DNA from: Algimonas porphyrae | GTDB taxonomy: Bacteria > Pseudomonadota > Alphaproteobacteria > Caulobacterales > Maricaulaceae | Direction: 5' to 3' | Length of the DNA stretch: 64,000 bases | Assembly (NCBI RefSeq): GCF_041429795.1 | Contig: NZ_CP163424.1 | Location: 803,501 to 867,500 of the forward strand | Part shown: one piece after another, positions 6,810-16,629 of the stretch | How the letters are laid out: each line of letters starts with the position of its first letter | How positions within the stretch are numbered: the first letter of the stretch is position 1 | The notes under the pieces: generated by a model | Databases searched by the model: none | What the model was told of the DNA's origin: nothing | What the model saw: only the letters and a program-made list of their open reading frames with translations | Translations under genes and position numbers: made by a program

Positions 6810-8749
6810 CCCTTCCTCCCTAAATACCGTTTCTTCGCTTCCTCCATCCGTTCCATATCCCGCACGGCATTTTCGATCGCGACTTCGTCGCTCTTATCGG
6901 CGTAGCGGAATTCGCTGTCGGCGTAGCGGTTGATTTCCTGGATGACCATGTCGACCGTGATCTCGCTGGAGAGGTCCGCGATCATGGCGCGTTTCGTGTC
7001 ATAATCCTTGCGCAGGAACAGCTCCGGCTCTTCCATCCATTCATCGGGTAATTCGAAATCCATAGCGCGGACTTTGACGGCGTCGGTGATGTTCTTGATG
7101 GCGCGGCCCGTGAAGCGGGGGTCGGCCTCCTGAATGGCTTTCAGATAGGTGCCGAGCTTGGCGATGGTGTTGAGCTTGCCGGTGCTTTTTTTGACTTGGT
7201 CGAACACCGCTTGCAGCGCATCTTCCTTAGGGCGGGCATAGGATTCATAGCTGGCCTTGACCGCTTTCTTGATGGCCTGCGCTTCGAACAGATCATGATC
7301 GCCGACCGGAATGTCGTGGTTCTTGCCCATCAGCAGATAGAGAATGTCGATGTAGTCGTCCTGCGTCTGCGGACCGTCGACGAGGAAGCGGGCCGATGCG
7401 CGCTGACGCAGCGCATCGTCGACCTTCTCCGGATAGTTGGAAAACATCCCGAAAGTGCAATTGCCGCGCACGACCGTATTGGCTCCGGCGAAGCTTTCCA
7501 TCAACACAGCGGTAATTTCCAGTTGGCCGGCGCTGCTTTGCCGGTCGCCACGAATGCCGGCCAGTTGGTCGATGTCGTCGATCGTGCCAAAGCCGATGAC
7601 GTTCGGGTCGATAATCTCCCGAATGAAGGCCTTGGCGTTCTGCGCGGACTTGCCCTGATAGCTGTCAATGCTCTCAGTCGACAGGTTGGCGTAGCGGAAC
7701 GGATAGTCCGCAGTCTGACAGTAATCGTTGATCAGCCCGGCCATCATCTGGATCAGGATCGTCTTACCCGTCCCCGGCAGGCCGTCGCCCATGAAGGTAA
7801 AGATGAACCCGCCAAGATCCGCGAACGGGTTCAGCTTCCGGTCGAAATCATACGCCATCAGCATCTTGGACAGTTTCATCGCCTGATATTTGGCGATGTG
7901 GTTGCCGACAACTTCGTGCGGCTTCTTGAAGCTCATGATCAGTTTGGACGATTTGGCGCGGCTGGCGGCCTCAAACCCTCTGATCTCGAAATCATCCGCC
8001 TCGACACGGTAGGCAACGGCAATGAATGCCTCGAGCCGCGGCAGATTGGCGGCCCGCATCGCGGCCTTGTCCATCAGCTGTTCGAGGAAGGCGGTAACGA
8101 CCGGGATCAGCTTGTCTTCGCTATCGGCAAAGGTCGCCAGATCCTGATCCAGCTCCCACAGTGCGCCGGTCAGGGCGGCCTGCGGATTGTCCGTCAGCAC
8201 TTCTTCCACGTCGCCAACATCGACGGTGAGTTCCGACGTGTCGTGCAAGGTGGAGAGCAGAAAGCTCGCCATGTTGGCAAAGACATGCAGGGCGATCACG
8301 GATCCGGCGGCCAGACCTTCATTGAATTCAGCCGTCTTCCCGCTCGGCAGCTTGCCTTCCAGATTGGCTTTCATCAGCGCGGAGAGGCCCGTCGCATCCG
8401 CATACTGGTCCACGACCGTCAGTGCCGTGGCCATCGCGCGCCGCAGACCGTGCAGTACGCCGGCCTGAACCGGACTGATCAGATCGTCTTCGGGTGATGT
8501 GTCTGCGACCCGGTCGATCAGGTTGACGCCTTCGCTGCGGGCCGTGCTCTGTGTCACCAGGCCCGGCGTCGTCGTGCGAAAACGGCGGCGCCCCGGAATG
8601 CCTGGCGAGCGCGCGGCAGCAGGGGCGATCTCTCTGCCCTTGGCCAGGCGCGGCGTATGGTCGAACCCGTCCAGCATGGATTGCGCGGCCGGGATCTTGT
8701 CGCGGATCGCGGCTTCCTTGATTTCCATGAGATCAGACGGTGCGGACAT
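6806..8749 (-). CDS. AAA+ ATPase with long N-terminal domain
   Basis: A 647-residue protein. Residues about 315-460 carry a complete AAA+ core: Walker A GDGLPGTGKT, Walker B-type IDDID, a sensor-1 asparagine in FGMFSNYP and an arginine-finger-like DDALRQRASAR. The first 300 residues are unrecognised and mostly helical, with no membrane segment. The C-terminal 190 residues are helical and end in a charged stretch. AAA+ proteins of this shape act as hexameric remodellers of protein or membrane assemblies. Target unknown; the adjacent coiled-coil gene is the obvious candidate. It starts at an ATG preceded by AAGGAAATC and is flanked closely by genes on both sides. Confidence 0.9.
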   Translation of the reverse strand: MSAPSDLMEIKEAAIRDKIPAAQSMLDGFDHTPRLAKGREIAPAAARSPGIPGRRRFRTTTPGLVTQSTARSEGVNLIDRVADTSPEDDLISPVQAGVLHGLRRAMATALTVVDQYADATGLSALMKANLEGKLPSGKTAEFNEGLAAGSVIALHVFANMASFLLSTLHDTSELTVDVGDVEEVLTDNPQAALTGALWELDQDLATFADSEDKLIPVVTAFLEQLMDKAAMRAANLPRLEAFIAVAYRVEADDFEIRGFEAASRAKSSKLIMSFKKPHEVVGNHIAKYQAMKLSKMLMAYDFDRKLNPFADLGGFIFTFMGDGLPGTGKTILIQMMAGLINDYCQTADYPFRYANLSTESIDSYQGKSAQNAKAFIREIIDPNVIGFGTIDDIDQLAGIRGDRQSSAGQLEITAVLMESFAGANTVVRGNCTFGMFSNYPEKVDDALRQRASARFLVDGPQTQDDYIDILYLLMGKNHDIPVGDHDLFEAQAIKKAVKASYESYARPKEDALQAVFDQVKKSTGKLNTIAKLGTYLKAIQEADPRFTGRAIKNITDAVKVRAMDFELPDEWMEEPELFLRKDYDTKRAMIADLSSEITVDMVIQEINRYADSEFRYADKSDEVAIENAVRDMERMEEAKKRYLGRKG

Positions 8750-8766
8750 GATTTCCTTGTTTCAAA

Positions 8767-9891
8767 TTAGCGGTAGCTGAGGATTTTATCGTTCTGGCCG
8801 ACGACATATTTGCGCACGCCCTCAAAGTGATGCGCATATTTCTCCTCCATCACCTGATAGGCCCGGTGCGGCAGGATCAGCGAGCGGCTAATGTCAGTGG
8901 CGCCCTGCATCTTGCCGTCGAGACCCGGGGCATCAAGCTTGAAGGTCTGCCGCCAGCTTTCCTTGAAGACACCTGTCTTGACCCAGGTCTGGCCGTCGGA
9001 CACCAGCGTTTCCATTGTCCAGGCGAGTGCCCAGTCGAGTCCTTCCTGACCGATCGCATCGGCCAGAACATTCCGTATCGGGCCATGCTGTTCAGTAAAG
9101 GCATGGCTGTGCATCGGGCCCAGATGGAAGCGGCGCAGGCTTTTGGGGTGGAGCGAGTGGAAGTCCGCGTCAAACCCCTTGGCGATGGTCAGCAATTTCA
9201 GCTCGGATACCGATTGCGCCATCAGCGCGTCCTGTACGCGTGGCCAGCGCCGTTCATCCTGCGGCAGAGCCCGGCTGCCCGTATCGTCCAGTTCCATCAA
9301 ATAGACGACCGGGATGTTGGTCTTTGAATCATAGACCGCCCAATGAATAATGTAGCGGCGCTTGCGGCCTTTGACGTCTTTGCCAACCCAAACGGCTTCG
9401 GGGTGGTTCTGGCTCAGAAAGGGCGTGCCGCGATCCAGCGTCTCGTAATAGATGCGCTGCGCCATGGCATATTGCAGAGTCGTCGGCGCGGATTGCTCGG
9501 ACAGAATATGGCTGACCATATCCTTCTTCAGACGGTCCTGCTCCGGCAGCGCTTTAAGGTGCTTCTCGGCCTGGCTGGCATCGGTCGCGAGCTGGATGAT
9601 TTCTGAAAAGACTGGGAAACCGCTATCGGTCTTATCGATGCTGATCCGCCCGGATTTGGGCGACCGGTTGGTCATCAGATATTTGTAGGACAGGGCCGTG
9701 AAGCTGCTGGACAGGTCGGACAGATAGCGAGCGAGAATGCTTCCTTCCGCTTCGCTCAACTGTCCCTCATCGACTGACAGGCGTGCTACCTGTTGCAGAT
9801 GGCCGATGATGCGGTCGAACTTGGCGAAATAACGCCGGGCTGCCCGCGCACTGTCAAGCACACGATGCTCATATGTCAGGTCCAGATCCAC
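8767..9891 (-). CDS. Hypothetical protein, 374 aa, in the AAA+ operon
   Basis: Not recognised. No signal peptide, no membrane span and no nucleotide-binding motif. The N-terminal third is helical (VLDSARAARRYFAKFDRIIG); the middle is beta-rich (GRKRRYIIHWAVYDSKTNIP, VVYLMELDD) and might be a small sensory or binding domain. It starts at GTG 11 nt after the coiled-coil gene and ends 17 nt before the AAA+ gene, so it is firmly part of this operon. Length and context suggest an adaptor or structural component, an inference without sequence proof. Confidence 0.75.
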   Translation of the reverse strand: MDLDLTYEHRVLDSARAARRYFAKFDRIIGHLQQVARLSVDEGQLSEAEGSILARYLSDLSSSFTALSYKYLMTNRSPKSGRISIDKTDSGFPVFSEIIQLATDASQAEKHLKALPEQDRLKKDMVSHILSEQSAPTTLQYAMAQRIYYETLDRGTPFLSQNHPEAVWVGKDVKGRKRRYIIHWAVYDSKTNIPVVYLMELDDTGSRALPQDERRWPRVQDALMAQSVSELKLLTIAKGFDADFHSLHPKSLRRFHLGPMHSHAFTEQHGPIRNVLADAIGQEGLDWALAWTMETLVSDGQTWVKTGVFKESWRQTFKLDAPGLDGKMQGATDISRSLILPHRAYQVMEEKYAHHFEGVRKYVVGQNDKILSYR

Positions 9892-9902
9892 GCGTATGGG
9901 GC

Positions 9903-10991
9903 CTAGCCCTGCGCTCCCTCGCCATAGGCATTGGCGTCATGTTTCTTGACGATCTCCTCGAACCGGCGGGCGAAACGCTCATCGGCCTTGGCCTTTTCTT
10001 CCAGAACCTTGCGGGCAAAGACGATATGCTCTTCATGACTTTCCATCATTTCCGCCATCTTGTTATTGGTGGCGGACCCGATCGCGGCCATGGCGACCTG
10101 CGCTTCCTTGTCCGTGGCGACGCCGATCTCGTTGATCTTGTGTGCCACATCCTGCTGCTGGGCGGTCTTCAACGACTTGGACAATGCATCATAGAGCACG
10201 ACACGCTGCTTCGTGTCGGTCTGCAGCTTGTTGAGCAGCACCATCTGGGTCGCAATCTGGTTCTGGAGGCTATCCATCCAGGTCTTGCCCTTCTCGATAT
10301 AGCGCTCCAGCGTCTGGCTTTCGGACAGTTTGACCTGTTCCAGCTGCGCCAGCTCATTATGGCGTGAATTGACAGTGGCGAGTTGGGATTCGAGCTTGGA
10401 GCGCTCCTTGGCATCGGTCGCGACGGACAGCTTGTTCTCCAGTTCGATGATCTGCGGATCGAGCGCGGTAATTTCCGTCTTGATCTGTTCCAGCGTTTCG
10501 ACGGCGGCCTCGCGGTCGGCGAGCGTCTTTTGCAGATTGCCTTCAACCTGATTCTTGTGCCGACCCAGTTCGTTCAGCTGTTCCTGCAGCATGGCCTGGA
10601 TCGTGTTGGACTTGGCGATCAGGTCCTGCAGCTTGTCTTCGATCGTCGCGGCGCGGATACGCTCGGCGCGCAAGGACTCCGCGCGCTGCTTGGAAAAGAA
10701 ACCGACAAAGGTCTCCCATCCCGTCTTGGAGCGCATTGCATCGAAATCCTTGGAGAAGCCGGATGTCACATCGTCGAGCCCCATGATCAGCTCGGCAATA
10801 TTGGCATTCATCAGCTCCGTATGGGCGTGCACATCGTCAAGCGATGCCGTTTCGATATCCAGTGAAATATCGGTGCCCTGACTCATCTTGGAACGCGCCG
10901 TATCGATCCGTGAGGACAGCTCGGCGATCTTGCTCTGTGCTTCCAGAACCTCTTTCTTGGATTGTTCAATCTGTGCGTCGAGTGTCGACAT
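9903..10991 (-). CDS. Long coiled-coil protein, first gene of the AAA+ operon
   Basis: A 362-residue protein that is almost entirely predicted coiled coil: heptad-rich segments run from residue 1 (LDAQIEQSKKEVLEAQSKIA) through about residue 270, broken near residue 95 by WETFVGFFSKQ. It has no membrane span and no cysteines that I can see. The pattern recalls PspA/Snf7-like or TelA-like scaffold proteins, but I cannot assign it to either by eye. The start at 10991 has a strong GGGAGGAG ribosome site. The longer frame to 11066 would run through the promoter and is rejected. It is the natural substrate or partner for the AAA+ ATPase downstream. Confidence 0.8.
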   Translation of the reverse strand: MSTLDAQIEQSKKEVLEAQSKIAELSSRIDTARSKMSQGTDISLDIETASLDDVHAHTELMNANIAELIMGLDDVTSGFSKDFDAMRSKTGWETFVGFFSKQRAESLRAERIRAATIEDKLQDLIAKSNTIQAMLQEQLNELGRHKNQVEGNLQKTLADREAAVETLEQIKTEITALDPQIIELENKLSVATDAKERSKLESQLATVNSRHNELAQLEQVKLSESQTLERYIEKGKTWMDSLQNQIATQMVLLNKLQTDTKQRVVLYDALSKSLKTAQQQDVAHKINEIGVATDKEAQVAMAAIGSATNNKMAEMMESHEEHIVFARKVLEEKAKADERFARRFEEIVKKHDANAYGEGAQG

Positions 10992-11037
10992 GGTCTCTTC
11001 TCCTCCCGGGTCTGTCTGTTCGTTGGCGTCTACGGAT

Positions 11038-11066
11038 AATGTAGGATGATTATTATCGATTTTCAA
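11038..11066 (-). promoter_or_regulatory. Predicted sigma70-type promoter of the coiled-coil/AAA+ operon
   Basis: On the minus strand TTGAAA (11066-11061) and TACATT (11043-11038) are separated by exactly 17 nt, in an AT-rich pocket between the mscS stop and the coiled-coil start. This would let the coiled-coil to DUF1523 genes be transcribed independently of argH and mscS. Confidence 0.5.
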
Positions 11067-11112
11067 TAAGACTCGGTGAGGATTTCGCGAAACCTGCCTT
11101 AGTCTTCATGGT

Positions 11113-11952
11113 CTATCCTGCGCCACGATCCTGTATTACGGCAAGCGCATTCATGCTCACAGGCTTCGCGCCAGCGGCCTTTATCGCGTTTTTGCCGCGC
11201 TCCGTCAGATCGCTTATGAATTTGAACTGGTCGCGCATATCGAACGGGTAGGCCTTGAGCTGGTAATGGGTAGCGAACTCGGTTTCTTTCAGGACGACGA
11301 GGACAGGGCGCCGGTAGTCCAGATATGCACTCGTCAGGGCAATATCGGTCAGCCGGGCTCTAACGGCGGCGGCATCGTGGCTAGGCTCCACATAGAAATG
11401 GGCCACGCACATAAGCGTCTGCGCACCGGAATTGGCATTGGAAATATTGTTCGACCAGATCGAATCGTGCGGCACGGTGATGATGTCGTCCGATGGGGTT
11501 CGTAGCCGGATGGCCCGCATACCCAGACTGATGACTTCGCCGTAGTCGCCGTCCACTTCGACCCAGTCACCGGGGCCGTAGGGCCGCTCGAAAATGGCGA
11601 CGATACCGGCGATCAGGCTGCTGACATAATCCTTGAAGGCAAAACCGATCGCCACACTGGCCGCACCGGCAATAACCAGAAAATTCTGTAGCGTAATGTT
11701 GAAGATAAGCGGGATGATCCAGAGCAGGGCCGTCAGGATAATGACCATGCGCAGGATCGGAACGGCGCGAAGTAGATAAAGGCGGAGCCGGCTCGGACCC
11801 CGATCGGCCAAGAACGGGATGGTCCGCCGGACGACCCAGATGGTCGCGAAACTCAAAAGCAGGATCAGGGCGATCTGGACGAAGCTGATATCCTGCAATT
11901 CGTTGAACAGGCTGGCCGCTTTTTCTTGTGTCGCGTCGAGTGTCTCGTCCAT
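11113..11952 (-). CDS. mscS: Small-conductance mechanosensitive channel (MscS family)
   Basis: A 279-residue channel with about three membrane spans. The pore helix and beta domain are clear: AGAASVAIGFAFKDYVSSLI, FERPYGPGDWVEVDGDYGEV, RLRTPSDDIITVPHDSIWSN. The alpha-beta C-terminal domain follows to residue about 270. MscS channels open when membrane tension rises and release solutes. The gene follows the unknown 396-aa gene by 9 nt and precedes the coiled-coil gene. Its presence here points to envelope stress as the theme of the cluster. Confidence 0.92.
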   Translation of the reverse strand: MDETLDATQEKAASLFNELQDISFVQIALILLLSFATIWVVRRTIPFLADRGPSRLRLYLLRAVPILRMVIILTALLWIIPLIFNITLQNFLVIAGAASVAIGFAFKDYVSSLIAGIVAIFERPYGPGDWVEVDGDYGEVISLGMRAIRLRTPSDDIITVPHDSIWSNNISNANSGAQTLMCVAHFYVEPSHDAAAVRARLTDIALTSAYLDYRRPVLVVLKETEFATHYQLKAYPFDMRDQFKFISDLTERGKNAIKAAGAKPVSMNALAVIQDRGAG

Positions 11953-11961
11953 TCTGGCCTC

Positions 11962-13152
11962 CTACAACACGTCCAGCGGGTAGCCATTATTGCGCAGTCC
12001 GTCCCGGATCGTCGGATATGCGGCAGGAATGCAGCGGTAAAGCCCGTCCGTCTCGTCGATCAGGCCATCGCGGAGCAGGGAACTCAGCACATTGGTGTAG
12101 GATATGAGCGGCACTGTCCGGTCGATATTGGCCTGCGTCAGCCCGCCATGGATGAGCAGGGCATGCAGGACCAGAAGCGCATTCTGGTCGCTGCGGTCCG
12201 GAAGGGAGACGCTGCGTGGTCGGGTGACCCAGATGGTTTCGGGGTTTGACGGATCCTCCTTCGGCGCTGCGTCCGATGCGTCGGTCGCGTCGTCGGTGTC
12301 GGCGGGTCTGGCCAGATGCAGCCCGTCTCGCCAGAGATGCCAGGCGACCCAGGGAATGCCGAAACTGCGCCGGGCCAAATCCGTCATATAGGCGGAAATC
12401 TCGTCGTCTCCGTCACCGTTTCCGAACACGTCTGCGCCACTATCGACCGCGCGAAAGCATAGCCGTTCGGCGCGTTCGTCCGACACATCATCCGGCAGTG
12501 TGCCGAGTGCAAGACGGCCCAGCCAGTTCCGCAGGCGGTGCCGGTTGAAGGCGCGAAAGGTGATCGGCTCGCTCAACACAAGATCGATCTCGCAGCTCTT
12601 GCGTAGAAACTGCCAAGCCCAGCTATTGCATCCGATCAGCGCGCGGCGTCGAAAGCCCGCCAGCCCCCGGATCAGTTCGCGGACGGCGCTCAGGCCCTGC
12701 GGCGTTCGCAGGAACCGGTCTTCCAGACGCGGAATGATCAGGGGCGGTTGATCGGGATCGTTCAAACCTTCCAGTTCCGCCGGATCGCGGTCGGCTGAAA
12801 ACAATTCCAGATCGTTCTGCCGGGCCCAGACACTCAATATGTCGTCCCGCTCGCAGGGCGGCAGAACGACCATCTGTAAGGGCTGCACCGCATTGGAAGA
12901 CGCCGCCCAGTCTTGCAAGGTCAGATCCAGTTCGGCCATCAGGGGATGGCTGGCGGGGGGCGGTGCTAGACGATCCAGCAAGGACGGCTCTACCGAAACA
13001 AGCGTCTCCATATCGACGGCGGACTGCTCGCGCCGCCCGCGCAGGCGTTCCAGCAATGCGGTGCGAACCCGGTCGATACCATGATCGACAGGCGTGCTCG
13101 GCCAGTCATATTTGCCTAGAGGGCGGAACGGAACAATGACGGGTTCGGTCAA
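11962..13152 (-). CDS. Hypothetical protein, 396 aa, between argH and mscS
   Basis: Not recognised. Soluble, no signal peptide. Segments such as [20 protein letters not shown] and [20 protein letters not shown] have the alternating strand-helix look of a RecA/P-loop-like fold, but I see no intact Walker A motif. The last 90 residues look like a winged-helix domain ([38 protein letters not shown]). It begins with a TTG that overlaps the argH stop as TTGA and ends 9 nt before mscS, so it is co-transcribed with both. It could be an inactive NTPase-like regulator of the channel; that is a guess. Confidence 0.7.
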   Translation of the reverse strand: MTEPVIVPFRPLGKYDWPSTPVDHGIDRVRTALLERLRGRREQSAVDMETLVSVEPSLLDRLAPPPASHPLMAELDLTLQDWAASSNAVQPLQMVVLPPCERDDILSVWARQNDLELFSADRDPAELEGLNDPDQPPLIIPRLEDRFLRTPQGLSAVRELIRGLAGFRRRALIGCNSWAWQFLRKSCEIDLVLSEPITFRAFNRHRLRNWLGRLALGTLPDDVSDERAERLCFRAVDSGADVFGNGDGDDEISAYMTDLARRSFGIPWVAWHLWRDGLHLARPADTDDATDASDAAPKEDPSNPETIWVTRPRSVSLPDRSDQNALLVLHALLIHGGLTQANIDRTVPLISYTNVLSSLLRDGLIDETDGLYRCIPAAYPTIRDGLRNNGYPLDVL

Positions 13153-14579
13153 GGTGTCGGCATATCCAACTGCGCGCGCCAGCGGGCGACTTGTTCACAG
13201 ACCCGGTCCGGTGCCGTGCCGCCATAGCTCATGCGGCTGGTCGCACTAGCAAGGGGCGACAGTACAGAAAAGACATCGTTCGTAATCCGCGGTTCGACCG
13301 TTTGCATGTCCGCCAGTTCAAGCCCGTCCAGCGCCAATCCTTTATTCTCTGCCATCGCCACGATCCGTCCAGTGACATGATGGGCGTCGCGGAACGGCAT
13401 ATTCAGCCGCATCACAAGCCAGTCGGCCAGATCGGTCGCCGTGCTGAAGGCCGCGCCTGCGGCCTCGGCCAAACGGGCTTCGTTCGGGGCCATGTCGCGA
13501 ACCATACCCGCCATAGCGCGCAGGGCGAGTTCCAGGCTCTCGAACGCTTCGAACACCGGTTCCTTGTCCTCCTGCATGTCCTTGGAATAGGCCAGCGGCA
13601 AGCCCTTCATCACGATCATCAGCGCCGTCAGGCTGCCCATGATACGCCCAACCTTGGCGCGCACGAGCTCTGCCGCGTCTGGATTGCGTTTTTGCGGCAT
13701 GATGGAGGATCCGGTCGTGAATGCATCCGACAGAGCGATAAAGCGGAACTGGGCACTGGTCCAGATCACGATCTCCTCGGCAAGACGCGACAAATGCGTC
13801 GCACAAATCGATGCGGCTGCCAGCGCTTCCAGTGCGAAATCCCTCGCCGAGACCGCATCGAGCGAATTGGCCATCGGGCGATCGAAACCCAGCGCCTCTG
13901 CCGTCATGTCCCGGTCGATCGGATAGGGCGTACCGGCCAGCGCCGCTGCGCCGAGGGGGCTCTCATTCATGCGGGTGCGGCAATCGCGCATCCGGGAGCG
14001 GTCGCGCGCGAACATTTCGAGATAGGCCATCATATGGTGGCCGAAAGTGACGGGCTGGGCGCTCTGCAAATGGGTAAAGCCTGGCATGATGGTGTCCGCA
14101 TGGGCGTCGGCCTGATCGAGCAAGGCCGCCATCAGGTCGCCGAGCAGATGATCGAACAGATCAAGTGACTTGCGCGTCCAGAGGCGGAAATCGGTCGCGA
14201 CCTGATCGTTGCGCGAGCGTCCCGTATGCAGTCGTCCGCCGGCATCGCCGATCCGCTCTTTCAGTCGCGCTTCGACATTCAGGTGAATGTCTTCCAGCTC
14301 TTCGGAGAAAGGAAAGTCGCCCGCTTCGATTTCGGCAAGAATGGCGTCCAGACCGGACAGGATCGCATCGCGGTCAGCGTTGGAGATAATGTTCTGCCGC
14401 GCCAGCATCATCGCATGGGCCTTCGACCCGGCAATATCTTCGGCCGCCAGTTTCCGGTCAAAGCCGATCGAGGCATTGATCGCCTGCATGATGTCGGACG
14501 GTCGCGCGCTGAAGCGACCGCCCCACATGCTCTGGCCTTGCTCGGCCCTGTCATTCGGGCCTTGGGGAGTCTCACTCAT
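13149..14579 (-). CDS. argH: Argininosuccinate lyase
   Basis: Catalyses the last step of arginine synthesis, cleaving argininosuccinate to arginine and fumarate, in the cytosol. The 476-residue protein carries the fumarase/aspartase superfamily signature [12 protein letters not shown] near residue 294, the conserved N-terminal [19 protein letters not shown], the [17 protein letters not shown] segment and the histidine-containing [10 protein letters not shown]. Length is normal. The stop overlaps the next gene's start by 4 nt, so a housekeeping gene leads into the mscS/AAA+ gene set. Confidence 0.97.
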   Translation of the reverse strand: MSETPQGPNDRAEQGQSMWGGRFSARPSDIMQAINASIGFDRKLAAEDIAGSKAHAMMLARQNIISNADRDAILSGLDAILAEIEAGDFPFSEELEDIHLNVEARLKERIGDAGGRLHTGRSRNDQVATDFRLWTRKSLDLFDHLLGDLMAALLDQADAHADTIMPGFTHLQSAQPVTFGHHMMAYLEMFARDRSRMRDCRTRMNESPLGAAALAGTPYPIDRDMTAEALGFDRPMANSLDAVSARDFALEALAAASICATHLSRLAEEIVIWTSAQFRFIALSDAFTTGSSIMPQKRNPDAAELVRAKVGRIMGSLTALMIVMKGLPLAYSKDMQEDKEPVFEAFESLELALRAMAGMVRDMAPNEARLAEAAGAAFSTATDLADWLVMRLNMPFRDAHHVTGRIVAMAENKGLALDGLELADMQTVEPRITNDVFSVLSPLASATSRMSYGGTAPDRVCEQVARWRAQLDMPTP

Positions 14580-14656
14580 GACGCGCTCGGATAAGGGCCC
14601 GATGGACCAGTTCGATATGCGTGTAGCGGGTGCAGCCTGTCAGGTGAAGCGGTCTT

Positions 14657-16540
14657 CTACTCTGTGTCCGCGATCAGGCCGCGAAGCCGCTCGATCATGA
14701 TCACGGCGTTTTCATTATCGGGGTCTAGCGCGAGCGATGACTGGTAGGCGGTGATCGCCGCCTCATGTTGGCCAGCGGTCGCGCGTGCGTCTCCCAGCCC
14801 GTAGATGGCGTCGGCATCTTGCGGAAATAGGTCGACACGAAGCTGGAAGAGTTGTGTCGCTTTATTAAGCTCACCCTCTTCCAGCAGGCGATAGGCTGCC
14901 CGTCGCATGAACCGCTTGCTGAAATAATCTTCAACCGCTTCGCCGTTTAGTTGCGTCGCGGGATGGCGAAGCTGATCGATCATGTGCTGGGCCGCGACGA
15001 TGTTGCCGTCATGCATATATCCGCTCATCGCTGCGGCGATGTCGCTGGGGTGGAGCCGGGCGTCCGGATTATCTGTCAGCCATTGCGTCGCACCGGCCAG
15101 CCCTTCAGCGCGATAAGCCGCCAGCCAGGCCTCGACAGGGCGCGTAGCTGGAACATGAACGACCCCGGATTTCACCACGGTAACGCCAGCCCTGAAATGA
15201 ACAGGATCTGCAAATGGGTTCTGCTCAAACAGAACCATATCGGCAGGACGTCCTACGGCAATGCTTCCGGCCCGGTCATCGATGTTCAGAGCCCGCGCTC
15301 CGTTGATGGTCCCGATCCGTAAGACATCGGCGATGGGAATGCCGCTCCTGGCAAGCAGTTGCAATTCGGCCAGCGCGGCTTCGCCACCATTGCTGGCATC
15401 CGTGCCCAAACGGATCATGACACCGGCCTCATGCGCGCGCCGGACCTGCACCATCACATTCAGAAAGGCGGCGCGGGCATAGTCCGGATCGACGAAGTCT
15501 GGACGGATATCAGGCTCGCTGCGCGGGGGGTAAGGATCAAAGCCCGAATAGACGTCGCTCTGCCCCGCATTTGCGGCAAGCACGTTCAGCGCTGTGCTTA
15601 TGCTCGAACGGGTTTCGGCCAGACGGTCAATCAGCAGGTCCATGTCGGCCCGTAGCGTGGGTGTGCGCTCAATAACGTCATGATAAAGGGTAAGCCCCCG
15701 TGTCCACTCATCAAGCGTTTCATGGTCGCGCAACTCTGTCTGTTGACGGATCAAAGCAATCATCGGGTCGGGACTGCTGACACTGCGGGTCAGCGTGAAG
15801 ACATGCTCGAAATTGCGCAGACCATCATCGATGGCATCTGCAATGTTCACGAACCCATTATCGATATGCCCATAAGGCGTAACGCCGAGCTTGGCGGCCT
15901 CGTCAATGGCCGCAGTGAGTTCAGGTCGTTCCAGTTTCCAGTAGAGCTTGATGCGCCGCGCGCCCTGGTCGCGATAGCGCCGAACCTGCGCGCGCGCCTC
16001 ATCGGGTGAGGCGACGAGAACGTGGTGGGGCGGCGGCGTCTCGTCCCAATCATGGGTGGAGCCGATGGACCCAGCAACCAGCACCATGTCTGGACGGTGC
16101 GCGACGGGCGTGTTCTGCCATGCGACCAAGGTCGGGACCCAAGCCGGAGGTTGACCCATTTCGGCAACCGTCGTTACCCCATGGTCGAGATAGGTCTGGG
16201 CCAATCTGGGCCAGTCCTTTTCGCTCAATGTCCGGGTGGCGATCACCTGATGTCGCATATGAATATGGGTGTCGATCAGGCCGGGGATCAGCAGGCGGTC
16301 ATTGCCGTCAATAATCTGCGGGGCCGATTCAGTGTCCGATACGGAACGAATGGCCACGATGACGCCATCTTCGATGAAGACAGACTGGTCTGGCACGACC
16401 TTACCTGTCTCACTGTCGAAGAGGCTGACATCGCTTATGATGAGGTCAGGGCTGTCGGCCTTTGACGGGCCACAGCTACAGATCAGAGCAGCACATATAA
16501 GCGGCGCGGCCCACCGAGCGGGTCCTGAATGTCTCATCAT
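14657..16540 (-). CDS. Exported amidohydrolase with C-terminal TPR, probable lipoprotein
   Basis: The N-terminus has a lipoprotein signal with lipobox ending in LICSC. Residues 60-430 form an amidohydrolase barrel: metal ligands in GLIDTHIHMRH, a later YGHIDNG, a FEHVF histidine and an aspartate in RLGTDASNGGEAAL, which resembles the imidazolonepropionase/prolidase-like group. The C-terminal 130 residues include TPR-like repeats (AIYGLGDARATAGQHEAAIT). Substrate unknown; such lipoproteins often cleave dipeptides or cyclic amides. It lies between argH and a membrane-bound AraC-type regulator, all on the minus strand. Confidence 0.85.
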   Translation of the reverse strand: MMRHSGPARWAAPLICAALICSCGPSKADSPDLIISDVSLFDSETGKVVPDQSVFIEDGVIVAIRSVSDTESAPQIIDGNDRLLIPGLIDTHIHMRHQVIATRTLSEKDWPRLAQTYLDHGVTTVAEMGQPPAWVPTLVAWQNTPVAHRPDMVLVAGSIGSTHDWDETPPPHHVLVASPDEARAQVRRYRDQGARRIKLYWKLERPELTAAIDEAAKLGVTPYGHIDNGFVNIADAIDDGLRNFEHVFTLTRSVSSPDPMIALIRQQTELRDHETLDEWTRGLTLYHDVIERTPTLRADMDLLIDRLAETRSSISTALNVLAANAGQSDVYSGFDPYPPRSEPDIRPDFVDPDYARAAFLNVMVQVRRAHEAGVMIRLGTDASNGGEAALAELQLLARSGIPIADVLRIGTINGARALNIDDRAGSIAVGRPADMVLFEQNPFADPVHFRAGVTVVKSGVVHVPATRPVEAWLAAYRAEGLAGATQWLTDNPDARLHPSDIAAAMSGYMHDGNIVAAQHMIDQLRHPATQLNGEAVEDYFSKRFMRRAAYRLLEEGELNKATQLFQLRVDLFPQDADAIYGLGDARATAGQHEAAITAYQSSLALDPDNENAVIMIERLRGLIADTE

Positions 16541-16629
16541 CTCGCCTCCTTATCAGGCCAGATAGCGATAGCAGGTCGGTCAGGTCGGTCGCGTCGATTT
16601 GTCGGAAAAAGCTGGTCGATTTCCGTTTA

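Noticed and set aside
7196..8497. 433-codon open frame on the plus strand opposite the AAA+ gene
   Set aside because: It is a shadow of a GC-rich gene: His/Arg/Gln-rich, no family motif, and the minus-strand frame holds the full AAA+ core.
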